From assembly GCA_021777755.1 (NCBI GenBank), contig JAJYDE010000034.1:1-45022 (forward strand): 45,022 bases of DNA, in the 5' to 3' direction. Positions within the stretch are counted from its first letter, which is position 1; each line of letters begins with the position of its first letter. Source of the stretch: Deltaproteobacteria bacterium. GTDB taxonomy: Bacteria; Desulfobacterota; Syntrophobacteria; Syntrophobacterales; Syntrophobacteraceae. Both the position numbers and the translations under genes were made by a program. The notes beneath the pieces were generated by a model. It saw nothing but the letters and a program-made list of their open reading frames with translations, was not told the DNA's origin and did not search any database. Below, piece after piece: positions 1-8,420 of this stretch.

Positions 1-345
1 GAGGCGGCAACAACCGGGGGGGGAAACCTCAAGGCGAAGTATGTGATTCACGCCGTGGGCCCGGTTTACGGCGAGGGCGAAGAGGACGAAAAGCTGCGGC
101 GGGCAACTCTTAACAGCCTTGAGCGCGCAACGGAGAAAAAAATCAAATCCCTTGCTTTTCCCGCCATCAGCACGGGGATCTTCGGCTTTCCCAAGGACAG
201 GTGCGCCCGCATCATGCTCAAGACCGTTTCGGAATTTCTCGCCGGCCGGCACACAAGCCTTGAAACGGTGATCTTTTGCCTCTGGTCGGCGCAAGATCTG
301 GAGCTGTTCGAGAAAACCCTGCTCGATCAAAGGGCTGGGCAATGA
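1..345 (+). CDS. Macro-domain protein, C-terminal part (5' end outside window)
   Basis: The reading frame is open from the first base, so the gene starts upstream; the GTG at 43 is internal. The visible part reads TTGGGNLKAKYVIHAVGP, then PAISTGIFGFP, the ligand-binding loops of macro domains that bind or hydrolyse ADP-ribose and O-acetyl-ADP-ribose. The combination of a GGG loop with the STGIFGFP loop fits the MacroD/YmdB type of de-acylating and de-ADP-ribosylating enzymes. The protein ends about 50 residues after this loop, as usual for single-domain members, so it is likely a small cytoplasmic protein. It converges with the next gene, with about 45 bases between them. The family call is firm; the substrate is not known. 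Confidence 0.85.
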   Translation, partial: EAATTGGGNLKAKYVIHAVGPVYGEGEEDEKLRRATLNSLERATEKKIKSLAFPAISTGIFGFPKDRCARIMLKTVSEFLAGRHTSLETVIFCLWSAQDLELFEKTLLDQRAGQ

Positions 346-390
346 GGGGCGCGGGGCCGTTGGGTCCCCGCATCCAACCATGCTCCCCTT

Positions 391-1005
391 TCAGGGCAGT
401 TTCAGCAGTGTGGGCAAGATGGAAGCGTTATGAAGGCTTTGCACCACCTCCAGGGCGCCGTAGATCCACAAAAAGTAGCCGGCGTCGAGGATGGCTTTTC
501 TCAGTTGCCGGGTATTGACCTGACAGACCTCGGGTTCCGAGTAGAGCGACATCTTGGGGATGAACCTGGGAACCTTTGTGGCGTAAGCCTCGAAGGCCTC
601 CCCGTGGATTTTGCGCAGGCTTTCTTCTTCGCGCAGGATCACGAAGGGGTAGTAGAGGCCGAAGGAGATGGTCAGCAGGGCCAGAATGACTAGGCTTCCC
701 GAAGCGAGCCCGAGCCCGGCGGCCCCGATGAGGCTGAAAAGATAGAGAGGATTCCGGGTGGTGGAATAAGGTCCGGATGCCACCAGGGTGGAGGTCTTGC
801 GTCCGGCGATGTAGACCGAACTCCACACCCTGCCAAGGGCGGCGATAATGACGCAGGCAAGGCCGGCAAAGGCGCTCAGATCCCGCGCAAGACCCCGGCC
901 CAGCCTGTTTCCGCACACCAGGAGCAAGAAAAGTACAACCAGGGCCAGGAAACGGGAGTGAACGATGCGGATTTTGGGGTGTTTGCCGACAGTTAAAAAT
1001 TTCAT
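391..1005 (-). CDS. Isoprenylcysteine carboxyl methyltransferase-like membrane protein
   Basis: A 204-residue protein with several hydrophobic segments, including residues about 18-35, 45-60 and 88-122. The C-terminal half carries the motif string of the ICMT/PEMT family: GPYSTTRNPLYL (about 78-89), REEESLRKIHGEAFEAY (about 125-141) and VPRFIP. The Arg-Asn-Pro and Arg-Glu-Glu/His/Tyr residues form the S-adenosylmethionine pocket in this fold. Bacterial members are membrane methyltransferases of mostly unknown substrate; prenylated proteins are not expected here, so the acceptor could be a lipid or small molecule. The start is the ATG at 1005; an ATG seven bases upstream is in another frame. 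A perfect palindrome over a possible -10 element lies just upstream (1019-1037), which suggests repression by a dimeric regulator. Confidence 0.8.
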   Translation of the reverse strand: MKFLTVGKHPKIRIVHSRFLALVVLFLLLVCGNRLGRGLARDLSAFAGLACVIIAALGRVWSSVYIAGRKTSTLVASGPYSTTRNPLYLFSLIGAAGLGLASGSLVILALLTISFGLYYPFVILREEESLRKIHGEAFEAYATKVPRFIPKMSLYSEPEVCQVNTRQLRKAILDAGYFLWIYGALEVVQSLHNASILPTLLKLP

Positions 1006-1018
1006 GTGTCATCCCGGG

Positions 1019-1037
1019 ATAGTCAGAACCTGACTAT
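1019..1037. promoter_or_regulatory. Perfect palindrome, candidate operator of the ICMT-like gene
   Basis: Sequence ATAGTCAG-AAC-CTGACTAT: two perfect 8-base arms with a 3-base centre, 13 bases upstream of the methyltransferase-like start codon. On the minus strand it overlaps TATAGT (1033-1038), a good -10 hexamer; no good -35 was found at 16-18 bases. The symmetry is seen directly. The operator role, probably for a TetR- or MarR-type dimer, is inference. Confidence 0.5.
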
Positions 1038-1285
1038 ATCTTCTGTGCCCTGCGGGGCGATGTTGTCGGGTGATGATTTCCTTGTGACCGTTGGCTCCCC
1101 CGACCCCACCGGGTCGCCGGTTTGCGCGGGGCCCGCGGTCAAGCCATGAAAACCGCTGTGTATAGAAAACAGGATGTAAAAACAAGCAAATTCCGCAAAT
1201 TCCTCCCTCCGGGTTGCGATCCGTAAATCCGGGGGGGAGGACAATCTTCATCGTCCACCGTTCTACTTGGTTTGTAGGAAAATTG

Positions 1286-1314
1286 TTGACATTTTAATGT
1301 AATCCTTTTATGAA
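1286..1314 (+). promoter_or_regulatory. Sigma-70-like promoter upstream of the acs operon
   Basis: TTGACA at 1286-1291, a 17-base spacer and TATGAA at 1309-1314 (6/6 and 4/6 matches). Start of transcription would fall near 1321, leaving a leader of about 335 bases before acsD. The bases from 1038 to 1285, between the methyltransferase operator and this promoter, hold nothing I recognise. Confidence 0.5.
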
Positions 1315-1320
1315 GCGTTG

Positions 1321-1655
1321 GTTCCACTACCCGAGAAGGGGGACGGGGATGAAGGAAATTTCTCCCCTGGCTTTTGGCCTCTCGGACGCTTCGTCCCCCC
1401 CCGGTTTTATCGCCTCTCGGGCTCTCCTCATTTTAATCTGTATAAACTATCGGTGGAACCGAGCGTTTAACCCTGAGAGCTTTTCAGGCAACCCCGAAGG
1501 AAGACGCTTTCGGTCCGGCATGAAAGAATCCCAAGGTTTTAGCTCTAAGACGGCAATGGCCTTTCAAGACGTGTATTCCGCTGATTCAGGTAAGGCTCGA
1601 AGCCTGATCGGCTCGCGGACTAACATGGAATCGACTCTCAAGAAGGAGGCTGACC
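1321..1655 (+). promoter_or_regulatory. Long structured 5' leader of the acs operon (candidate riboswitch or attenuator)
   Basis: About 335 bases without a convincing gene between promoter and acsD. The best folded block has a long stem of 1455-1466 with 1504-1516 (ACCGA/TCGGT and GCGT/ACGC with small bulges), enclosing the hairpin CCTGA-GAGCTTT-TCAGG (1472-1488). Further downstream are GTTTT/AAGAC (1536-1551) and AGGCT-CGA-AGCCT (1593-1605). No uridine-run terminator was seen. I could not match it to the consensus of a known riboswitch; corrinoid, folate, glycine and SAM types were considered. The pairings are seen; function is inference. Confidence 0.35.
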
Positions 1656-2600
1656 TTGACATTTCAACCATCAAAGCAGGTGTATTCGGGAAAAATCAGA
1701 GAAGTAACCCTGGGTAGCGGAGACAAGGCGGTTACGATCGGCGGCAGAGGGGTGTTTGCTTTTCATTCATTCGAGGGGCCTGTGCCACACGCTCCGAGAA
1801 TCGCAATGGAGGTATGGGACAAGGACCCGAGTGCCGACTGGTCGGAGGCGGCGAAGGCGCCGTTTGCCGGCGTATTGAACGATCCGGCGGCGTGGGCGAA
1901 AAAGTGCGTTGGCGACTACGGGGCCGACATGATCGTGGTCCAGACCAAGAGTGCCGATCCCAATGGCGACAACCGGGCGGCCGGCGACGTGGCCGAAACG
2001 GTGAAAAAGGTTGTTGGGGCTGTTGATGTGCCGGTGATCGTGTGGGGAGTTGCCAACCACGATAAGGACACCGAGGTCATGAAGTTGGTGGCTGAAGGCT
2101 GCGCGGGGCGAAGGATCGCGCTTTCCCCGGTGGAAGAAGGCGACTACAAGCAGATCGGGGCGGCTTCCCTTGGATATCAGCAACTGGTTGTGGCCTCTTC
2201 GCCAATCGACGTCAATCTGGCCAAACAGCTCAATATTTTGCTTGGAAACCTGGGGGTAAACCCGGATAACCTGTTGATCGATCCCACCACGGGCGGACTC
2301 GGCTACGGTCTGGAGTACACCTACTCGGTCATGGAGCGTATCGAGCAGGCGGCTCTCACCCAGGAAGACGATAAACTCCAGCAGCCCATCATAGCCAATG
2401 TGGCCAATGAGACTTGGAAATGCAAAGAGTCCAACCTTAGCACCGAGGACGCTCCGGAACTCGGCGACGCGGCCCAGCGCGGGATTATGATGGAAGCGAT
2501 TACCGCCGTCGACCTTTTGATCGCCGGGGCGGACGTGGTGGTCATGCGCCATCCGGAAGCCGTAAAGCTGGTGAGGAACTATATCGCAAAGATGATGTAA
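1656..2600 (+). CDS. acsD: CODH/ACS corrinoid iron-sulfur protein small (delta) subunit
   Basis: A 314-residue TIM-barrel protein. It is the small subunit of the corrinoid iron-sulfur protein, which with AcsC carries the methyl group between methyl-tetrahydrofolate and acetyl-CoA synthase in the Wood-Ljungdahl pathway. Recognisable stretches are YSGKIREVTLGSGDKAV at the N-terminus, FHSFEGPVPHAPRIAMEVWD (about 41-60), GADMIVVQTKSADPNG and DPTTGGLGYGLEYTYSVMER, all typical of CdhD/AcsD. The start is a TTG at 1656: it has an AAGGAGG ribosome site at 1643-1649 with 6 bases spacing, gives the usual family length, and no better codon lies nearby. It is the first gene of the acs operon, 73 bases before cooS. 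Cytoplasmic. Confidence 0.95.
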   Translation: MTFQPSKQVYSGKIREVTLGSGDKAVTIGGRGVFAFHSFEGPVPHAPRIAMEVWDKDPSADWSEAAKAPFAGVLNDPAAWAKKCVGDYGADMIVVQTKSADPNGDNRAAGDVAETVKKVVGAVDVPVIVWGVANHDKDTEVMKLVAEGCAGRRIALSPVEEGDYKQIGAASLGYQQLVVASSPIDVNLAKQLNILLGNLGVNPDNLLIDPTTGGLGYGLEYTYSVMERIEQAALTQEDDKLQQPIIANVANETWKCKESNLSTEDAPELGDAAQRGIMMEAITAVDLLIAGADVVVMRHPEAVKLVRNYIAKMM

Positions 2601-2673
2601 TCCTTGCTGAGAATCCAAAAGCGAGTGTTTTCGGTAAAACGAACCTCCCCAGGAAGGGGAAAAGAGGTGCTAT

Positions 2674-4662
2674 ATGGCTGAAGAAAAGAAACCGGTTGCG
2701 ATTGTGGAAGAAAAGAAGGCGAAGAAAGTGGATTATCGTGACATGACGACTTGCGAGACCACTCTCCAGATGCTCAGAAAGATGGAGGCGGACGGACAAG
2801 ACAACTGTTTTACAAGGGCCGCGGAAATGAAGCCCTGCCCGATAGGCGCCGATTCGGCCTGCTGCAAGCATTGCTTCATGGGCCCGTGCCGGTTGAACGC
2901 AAAAGATCCCTACTCGAAGGTCGGGGTTTGCGGCGCGACCATCGACACCATAGCGGCCAGAAACTTCGCCCGCAACGTGGCGGCGGGTTGTGCCGCCCAT
3001 ACGGACCACGGCATGGGGATGCTTGATACGTTCCGGGAAGTGGTCAATGGCAAGATAGAGCATTTCAAGATCCAGGATGAAAAAAAGCTCAAAAGCGTGG
3101 CCGAAAGCATCGGCATCGCCACCGAGGACAGAGAGGTCATGGACATAGCCAAAGACCTCTATGCCGAACTCGAGCGCACATACACCCAGGTTGAGGGAGA
3201 AATTCCTTTCGCAAAGCGTGTTCCGCCCAAGACCCTGGAGACATGGCGAAAAGAGGGAATCGTTCCGCGCGGGTCGATGCGCGAGATCATGGAAATAATG
3301 CACCGCTCGCACATGGGCGTTGACCAGGACTATGAGAACATAGTCAAACAGTGCTCGCGCACGGCGCTGGCCGACGGCTGGGGCGGCTCGATGGTTGCCA
3401 CCGAGATCTCCGACATCCTGTTCGGCACCCCCTCGCCCAAGGTCGCGGGCGTCAATATGGGGTTTTTGAAGGAAGACCAGGTCAACATCATCATTCACGG
3501 CCACGAGCCGCTGATGTTCGAGGCCATGGTGGTTGCGGTAAACGATCCGGCAAACGTTGAGAAGGCCAAGGCCGTGGGCGCCAAGGGCATCAACCTGCTG
3601 GGCATGTGCTGTTCGGGCGCCGAGGTGCTGGGACGCCACGGGATTCCTCACGCCGGCAACTTCATGTCGGTCGAGCCGGTTATCGCCACCGGGGCGGTCG
3701 ATGCGATGGGCGTCGACGTCCAGTGCATCATGCAGTCCCTGGTGAGGGTGGCCGATTGCTACGGGACCAAGTTTTTCACGACCAACCCCAGGGCTCACAT
3801 CGAAGGCGCGGTGCACGTCGAATTTCACGAACACGCTCCTTTCGACGCCCCCAACCAGATCATCGCGATGGCCGTCGAGCGCTACTCGAAGCGGACCGCG
3901 AAAATCGTCATCCCCTCCCGCAAGGACTGGGGCGTACACGGTTTTTCGCACGAGTATGTCAACTACATGTTGGGAGGCGAGTACCGCGAGTCCTATACGC
4001 CGCTTAATGCCAACATCATAAACGGCAAGATCCGGGGTGTTGCGGCCGTGGTTGGCTGTACCAACCCGCGCGTAAAGCATGACTATCTGCACGTCGAACT
4101 GGTTAAGGAACTGATCAAGAACAACGTCCTGGTCGTCCAGACCGGATGTTCGCAGATATCGCTTGCCAAGGCCGGTTTGATGCGGCCGGATGCGGCGGTG
4201 CTTGCCGGCGAAGGGCTCCAGGAAGTATGTGAAACGGTCGGTATCCCGCCGGTTTTGAGCCTTGGGTCCTGCGTTGACAACAGCCGCATTCTCATGGCAG
4301 TTGCCGAGATGGTGAAAATCGGCGGTCTTGGCGACAAGATCTCCGATCTTCCGGTCGCGGGCGCCGCCCCCGAGTACATGAGCGAGAAGGCGATCTGCAT
4401 CGGCCAGTACGTTGTGGCTTCGGGCATCTATACCGTGTTCGGCGTCACCTTCCCGACGGTTGAGGGCACAAAGTTCCACGACCTGCTCTTTAACGGCCTG
4501 GAGGAAAAGGGCTTCGGAAAATGGGGCTTCTCCAATGATCCGATAGAGATGGCCTACATGATGATTGACCATATCGACAAGAAAAGGGCCGCCCTCGGCA
4601 TTTCCGAGAAACGCGAACGCAAACTCTTCAGCATGGACGACCGCAGAACGGCTGAAGGTTGA
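2674..4662 (+). CDS. cooS: Carbon monoxide dehydrogenase catalytic subunit of the CODH/ACS complex
   Basis: A 662-residue Ni-Fe-S enzyme (also called AcsA) that interconverts CO2 and CO for acetyl-CoA synthesis. The N-terminal cysteine cluster CPIGADSACCKHCFMGPCR followed by VGVCGAT provides the B and D Fe4S4 clusters. Candidate C-cluster ligands are all present in order: His in IIIHGHEP, then Cys in LLGMCCSGAE, DVQCIMQ, VVGCTNPR, VQTGCSQIS and LGSCVDNS. Length is normal for the family. The ATG at 2674 has AGAGG six bases upstream. It sits between acsD and acsB, which marks it as the complex-bound form rather than a stand-alone CooS. No cooC nickel-insertion gene is in the operon. Confidence 0.96.
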   Translation: MAEEKKPVAIVEEKKAKKVDYRDMTTCETTLQMLRKMEADGQDNCFTRAAEMKPCPIGADSACCKHCFMGPCRLNAKDPYSKVGVCGATIDTIAARNFARNVAAGCAAHTDHGMGMLDTFREVVNGKIEHFKIQDEKKLKSVAESIGIATEDREVMDIAKDLYAELERTYTQVEGEIPFAKRVPPKTLETWRKEGIVPRGSMREIMEIMHRSHMGVDQDYENIVKQCSRTALADGWGGSMVATEISDILFGTPSPKVAGVNMGFLKEDQVNIIIHGHEPLMFEAMVVAVNDPANVEKAKAVGAKGINLLGMCCSGAEVLGRHGIPHAGNFMSVEPVIATGAVDAMGVDVQCIMQSLVRVADCYGTKFFTTNPRAHIEGAVHVEFHEHAPFDAPNQIIAMAVERYSKRTAKIVIPSRKDWGVHGFSHEYVNYMLGGEYRESYTPLNANIINGKIRGVAAVVGCTNPRVKHDYLHVELVKELIKNNVLVVQTGCSQISLAKAGLMRPDAAVLAGEGLQEVCETVGIPPVLSLGSCVDNSRILMAVAEMVKIGGLGDKISDLPVAGAAPEYMSEKAICIGQYVVASGIYTVFGVTFPTVEGTKFHDLLFNGLEEKGFGKWGFSNDPIEMAYMMIDHIDKKRAALGISEKRERKLFSMDDRRTAEG

Positions 4663-4754
4663 GCCGACTGTTGGAGCTGTTAAGTTTGACCGTATCTTAA
4701 TTCCGGCTTGAAGCCGGTTCGCGTTGCAGGGATAAAGACAAAAGGAGTCAAGTT

Positions 4755-6974
4755 ATGTCCAGGTTAGTCGCTTTTGCAGCGATCCAGGGAGCTTACAATA
4801 TAGTTTCCAAGGCCGAAGGCAAGTTCAATCAGGCCATGGATAAATATGGGCCCAATCAGCCGCTGGCTTTCCCCAACACGGCCTATTACCTGCCGGTCAT
4901 CTATTCGATTCTTGGCGTAAAGGTCGAAAAGCTGGCCGACGCCGAAGCGGTATTGAAGAAGTGCCGCGAGCTTCTGCCCAAACACATCAAGCCCGAGCAC
5001 AACATCCACCTGCCCTATCTGGGCGGAACCCTTGATTCGGGTATGGCCGCGATAATGGCCGAAGAAGTCGTCGAAGCGATTCGCTATGTCGATGAGCCCG
5101 AGTTCTACACGCTCGGTGAAGACTGCGATCCGGCCAACGGAAAAGTCTGGCTGGGCGCGGCCGACGATGTCATCATGAGGAAGCGCGGCGTGGAGTTTGT
5201 CGACGGTTCGGCGCCCGGTTTTGCCGCCATCGTCGGCGCGGCTCCGAGCCCGGAGATCGCCAAGCTTATCGCTGAAGAATACCAGAAAAAGAACCTTTAT
5301 ATCTTCATGTGCGCCAACCAGAACGGCACCTCCTTTGCCGAGCAACTGGTCGAGGCGGGCGTCGAGATCGGCTGGGGCACGCGCCTTGTGCCCTTCGGTC
5401 CCGACATCTCCGGGGCGGTGTTCGCTCTCGGTTTTGCCAACCGCGCCGCCATGGCCTTCGGCGGTGTCAAGCCCGGCGATTACAAAACGATTTTGAAATA
5501 CAACAAGGAGCGCATCTTCGCCTTTGTCAACGCCTTGGGCGAAGTCAACGCGGAGTGGGCCGCAAACGCCGCCGGTTGTATCAACTGGGGTTTCCCGACC
5601 ATCGCCGATAGCGATATTCCCGAAATCCTTCCCTACGGCGTGTGCACCTACGAACACGTGGTTTCCAGCGTTCCTTACGACAAGATGACCTCAAGGTCGA
5701 TCGAAGTCCGCGGCCTCAAGGTCAACATCACCGAGATTGCCATTCCTCTTGCCTACGGCCCGGCTTTCGAAGGCGAGCGGGTTCGCAAGGACGACGTCTA
5801 CCTGGAGTGCGGCGGCGGCAAGACCCACTGCTGCGAGCTGGTCAGAATCGCCTCCATGGACGCGGTGGAAGACGGTAAAGTCGAAGTCATCGGCCCCGAC
5901 ATCAAGGATATCAAACAGGGCTCGAGGCTTCCGATGGCCGTGCTCGTCGAGGTTGCAGGCCGTAAGATGCAGGAAGACTATGAGCCGATTCTCGAGCGCC
6001 AGGTTCACCACCTTGTGAACTACGCCCAGGGGATCATGCACATAGGCCAGCGCGACATTGCCTGGTACCGGATCGGCAAGCAGGCCGTGGAAAAAGGGTT
6101 CACCCTGGGAGACATCGGCAAAATCCTGCACGCCAAGTACCACCAGGATTTCGGCGCTATTTTCGACAAGTGCCAGGTCAAGATTTACACCGACGAAGCC
6201 AAGGTCGCGGAGATGCTCGATGTTGCGCGCAAGGCCTACAAGGTTCGCGATGCGCGCGTCGAAAACATGACCGACGAGACCTGCGAGACCTACTACTCCT
6301 GTACGCTCTGCCAGTCTTTCGCGCCGACCCACGTCTGCGTGATAAGCCCGGAGCGCACCGGCCTTTGCGGCGCATACAACTGGCTCGACTGCAAGGCTTC
6401 AAACGAAATCAACCCCACAGGCCCCAACCAGCCGGTCCAGAAGGGCGAGACCCTGGATGCAAAGCTTGGCAACTGGCAGGGTGTTAATGATTTCGTCTTC
6501 AAGGCTTCTCGCCAGGCGGTGGAAAAGTACAACTTCTACAGCCTGGTCTACGACCCGATGACCACCTGCGGTTGCTGCGAGTGTATCGCGGCTGTCCTGC
6601 CGATGTGCAACGGGATCATGACGGTAAACCGCGACTACGCCGGCATGACGCCCAGCGGGATGAAGTTCACCACCCTTGCCGGAACCATCGGCGGCGGTCT
6701 GGTGACCCCCGGATTCGTGGGCCACAGCAAGTACAACATCACCCAGCGCAAGTTCATCGTCGGCGACGGCGGTTTGAAGCGCGTCGTATGGATGCCCAAG
6801 ATCTTGAAAGAGGAACTGCGCGATAGACTCCTCAAACGTGGTGAGGAAATCGGTATCCCGAACTTCATCGACCTTATCGCCACCGAGGAAAACGGCGTTA
6901 CGGAAGACGAAGTTTATGCCTTCCTTGAAAGTGTGGGACATCCGGCCCTCACGATGGAAAGCATTCTTGGCTGA
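4755..6974 (+). CDS. acsB: Acetyl-CoA synthase, CODH/ACS beta subunit
   Basis: A 739-residue enzyme that joins a methyl group, CO and CoA into acetyl-CoA at the nickel A-cluster. The A-cluster residues are visible: Cys516, Cys519, Cys528 and Cys538 in SCTLCQSFAPTHVC and GLCGAY, and the Cys605-Gly-Cys607 nickel-binding motif in MTTCGCCEC. Each is exactly ten residues later than the Moorella numbering I remember (506, 509, 518, 528, 595, 597). The full N-terminal domain is present, as in bacterial enzymes; archaeal CdhC lacks it. The ATG follows AAAGGAG by eight bases. A 92-base gap after cooS holds a small hairpin (CCGGCTT/AAGCCGG), which could tune expression or mRNA stability. Confidence 0.97.
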   Translation: MSRLVAFAAIQGAYNIVSKAEGKFNQAMDKYGPNQPLAFPNTAYYLPVIYSILGVKVEKLADAEAVLKKCRELLPKHIKPEHNIHLPYLGGTLDSGMAAIMAEEVVEAIRYVDEPEFYTLGEDCDPANGKVWLGAADDVIMRKRGVEFVDGSAPGFAAIVGAAPSPEIAKLIAEEYQKKNLYIFMCANQNGTSFAEQLVEAGVEIGWGTRLVPFGPDISGAVFALGFANRAAMAFGGVKPGDYKTILKYNKERIFAFVNALGEVNAEWAANAAGCINWGFPTIADSDIPEILPYGVCTYEHVVSSVPYDKMTSRSIEVRGLKVNITEIAIPLAYGPAFEGERVRKDDVYLECGGGKTHCCELVRIASMDAVEDGKVEVIGPDIKDIKQGSRLPMAVLVEVAGRKMQEDYEPILERQVHHLVNYAQGIMHIGQRDIAWYRIGKQAVEKGFTLGDIGKILHAKYHQDFGAIFDKCQVKIYTDEAKVAEMLDVARKAYKVRDARVENMTDETCETYYSCTLCQSFAPTHVCVISPERTGLCGAYNWLDCKASNEINPTGPNQPVQKGETLDAKLGNWQGVNDFVFKASRQAVEKYNFYSLVYDPMTTCGCCECIAAVLPMCNGIMTVNRDYAGMTPSGMKFTTLAGTIGGGLVTPGFVGHSKYNITQRKFIVGDGGLKRVVWMPKILKEELRDRLLKRGEEIGIPNFIDLIATEENGVTEDEVYAFLESVGHPALTMESILG

Positions 6975-7054
6975 TCGAACGTCCGGGCGCGGTCGATACC
7001 GTCCGCGCCCGGCCTCAATATGTGAAATCGAACCTTTAGCGGGAGAAAACGCAC

Positions 7055-8404
7055 ATGGGCCTTACCGGGATTCAAATATTCAAATTGCTGCCCAAAACAA
7101 ACTGTGGTGAGTGTGGGGTTCCTACCTGCCTGGCCTTCGCGATGAACCTTGCCGCCGGCAAGGCCGAGCTTGACAAGTGTCCGTACGTATCGGCCGAGGC
7201 GAAGGAAAAGCTGGCTTCCGAATCTGCGCCTCCCATCCGTCCTCTTACGATCGGAACGGGTGAATACGCGGTTAAAGTCGGTGGCGAGACGGTTCTTTTC
7301 AGACATGAGAAGACCTTTGTCAATCCTCCGGGGCTGGCCGTTATGGTGTCAACGGCTGAGGACGCCGCTACGGTTGACGGTAAGATCGGCCGGTTCCAAA
7401 AAGCTCAGTACGACCGTGTCGGTCTCAAGCTTCGCGCCGAGATGATCGCGGTAAAAGATGCGGGCGGCGGCGCCGATGCGTTTTGCGCGCTTGCGGGGAA
7501 GGTTGCCGCAACGGGTGCGGCCATGATTTTCATCTCCGAATCCGCCGATGTTCTGACGGCCGCGGCCGACAAGTTCAAGGACAAAAAGCCGCTCCTTTAT
7601 GCGGCGACCGCGGGCAACGTCGAAGCGATGGGAAATCTTGCCAAGGCTTCCGAGTGTCCGGTGGCCGTAAAGGGTGACGGAACGATCGAGAGTGTGATCG
7701 CTCTTAGCGAAAAACTGAGCGGGATGGGCGTCAAGGACATCGTTTTGGACAGCGGAACGCGCGATCTGAAGAAGGCTTTCAGCGAGCAGATCATGATTCG
7801 CCGCTCCGCGCTAAAAGACAGGTTCCGTCCCCTGGGTTTTCCCACCATCGTTATGGCCAATGAAATGGGCGACGGGCTCATGGAAGAAGCCCTGGTGGCC
7901 GCCACTTTCATCGCCAAATACGGCGCGCTGATCGTGATGAGCGATCTGCAGCCCCACGTGCTTTTCCCGCTTCTGCTGGAAAGGCTCAACATCTATACCG
8001 ATCCTCAGCGCCCGATGACCGCCGAGCAGGGAATCTATCCGATCAACAACCCGGATGAGAATTCCCCGGTAATGGTTACCTGCAACTTCTCGCTTACCTA
8101 CTTCATCGTTTCGGGCGAAGTGGAAGGCAGCAGGGTCCCCTCGTGGTTGCTGGTGCAGGACACCGAGGGCCTTTCGGTCATGACCGCCTGGGCGGCCGGG
8201 AAGTTCTCGGGCGAAACGGTGGGCACCTTCATCAACAAGTGCGGGATAAAGGACAAGGTCAAGCACAAGAACATCATCATCCCCGGATATGCGGCGGGCA
8301 TCAGCGGCGAGTTGGAAGAAGAACTCGGGGCCGGCTGGACTGTGTCGGTTGGTCCGAGGGAGGCAAGCCAGATTCCTAAATTTCTGAAGTCCTTTAAGGC
8401 GTAG
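7055..8404 (+). CDS. acsC: CODH/ACS corrinoid iron-sulfur protein large (gamma) subunit
   Basis: A 449-residue protein that binds the cobamide and an Fe4S4 cluster and shuttles the methyl group from AcsE to AcsB. The N-terminal Fe4S4 motif is complete: Cys17, Cys20, Cys25 and Cys42 in NCGECGVPTC and DKCPYV. This cluster is needed for reductive reactivation of Co(II). A TIM barrel follows, then a C-terminal cobamide-binding part with IIIPGYAAGISGELEEEL. The ATG has GGGAG about ten bases upstream. It lies 80 bases after acsB and 16 bases before acsE and pairs with AcsD as a heterodimer. Length is normal. Confidence 0.96.
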   Translation: MGLTGIQIFKLLPKTNCGECGVPTCLAFAMNLAAGKAELDKCPYVSAEAKEKLASESAPPIRPLTIGTGEYAVKVGGETVLFRHEKTFVNPPGLAVMVSTAEDAATVDGKIGRFQKAQYDRVGLKLRAEMIAVKDAGGGADAFCALAGKVAATGAAMIFISESADVLTAAADKFKDKKPLLYAATAGNVEAMGNLAKASECPVAVKGDGTIESVIALSEKLSGMGVKDIVLDSGTRDLKKAFSEQIMIRRSALKDRFRPLGFPTIVMANEMGDGLMEEALVAATFIAKYGALIVMSDLQPHVLFPLLLERLNIYTDPQRPMTAEQGIYPINNPDENSPVMVTCNFSLTYFIVSGEVEGSRVPSWLLVQDTEGLSVMTAWAAGKFSGETVGTFINKCGIKDKVKHKNIIIPGYAAGISGELEEELGAGWTVSVGPREASQIPKFLKSFKA

Positions 8405-8420
8405 ACGGGAGGCCAAATCA

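Noticed and set aside
1451-1520. Partial resemblance of the acs leader to glycine, TPP or SAM riboswitch words (CTGAGA, TCAGGCAA, CCGAAGG)
   Set aside because: The words occur in the wrong order and without the other conserved parts of those riboswitches, so no class is claimed.
1310-1717. Open frame across the acs leader
   Set aside because: No ribosome site, no similarity, and it overlaps the well-supported acsD start in another frame.
2542-4572. 676-codon open frame on the minus strand opposite cooS
   Set aside because: It is the antisense shadow of a high-GC gene: no family similarity, histidine- and arginine-rich composition, and cooS on the other strand is certain. The same reasoning rejects long frames at 10489-12045, 16078-17271, 36337-37686 and 38809-40251.
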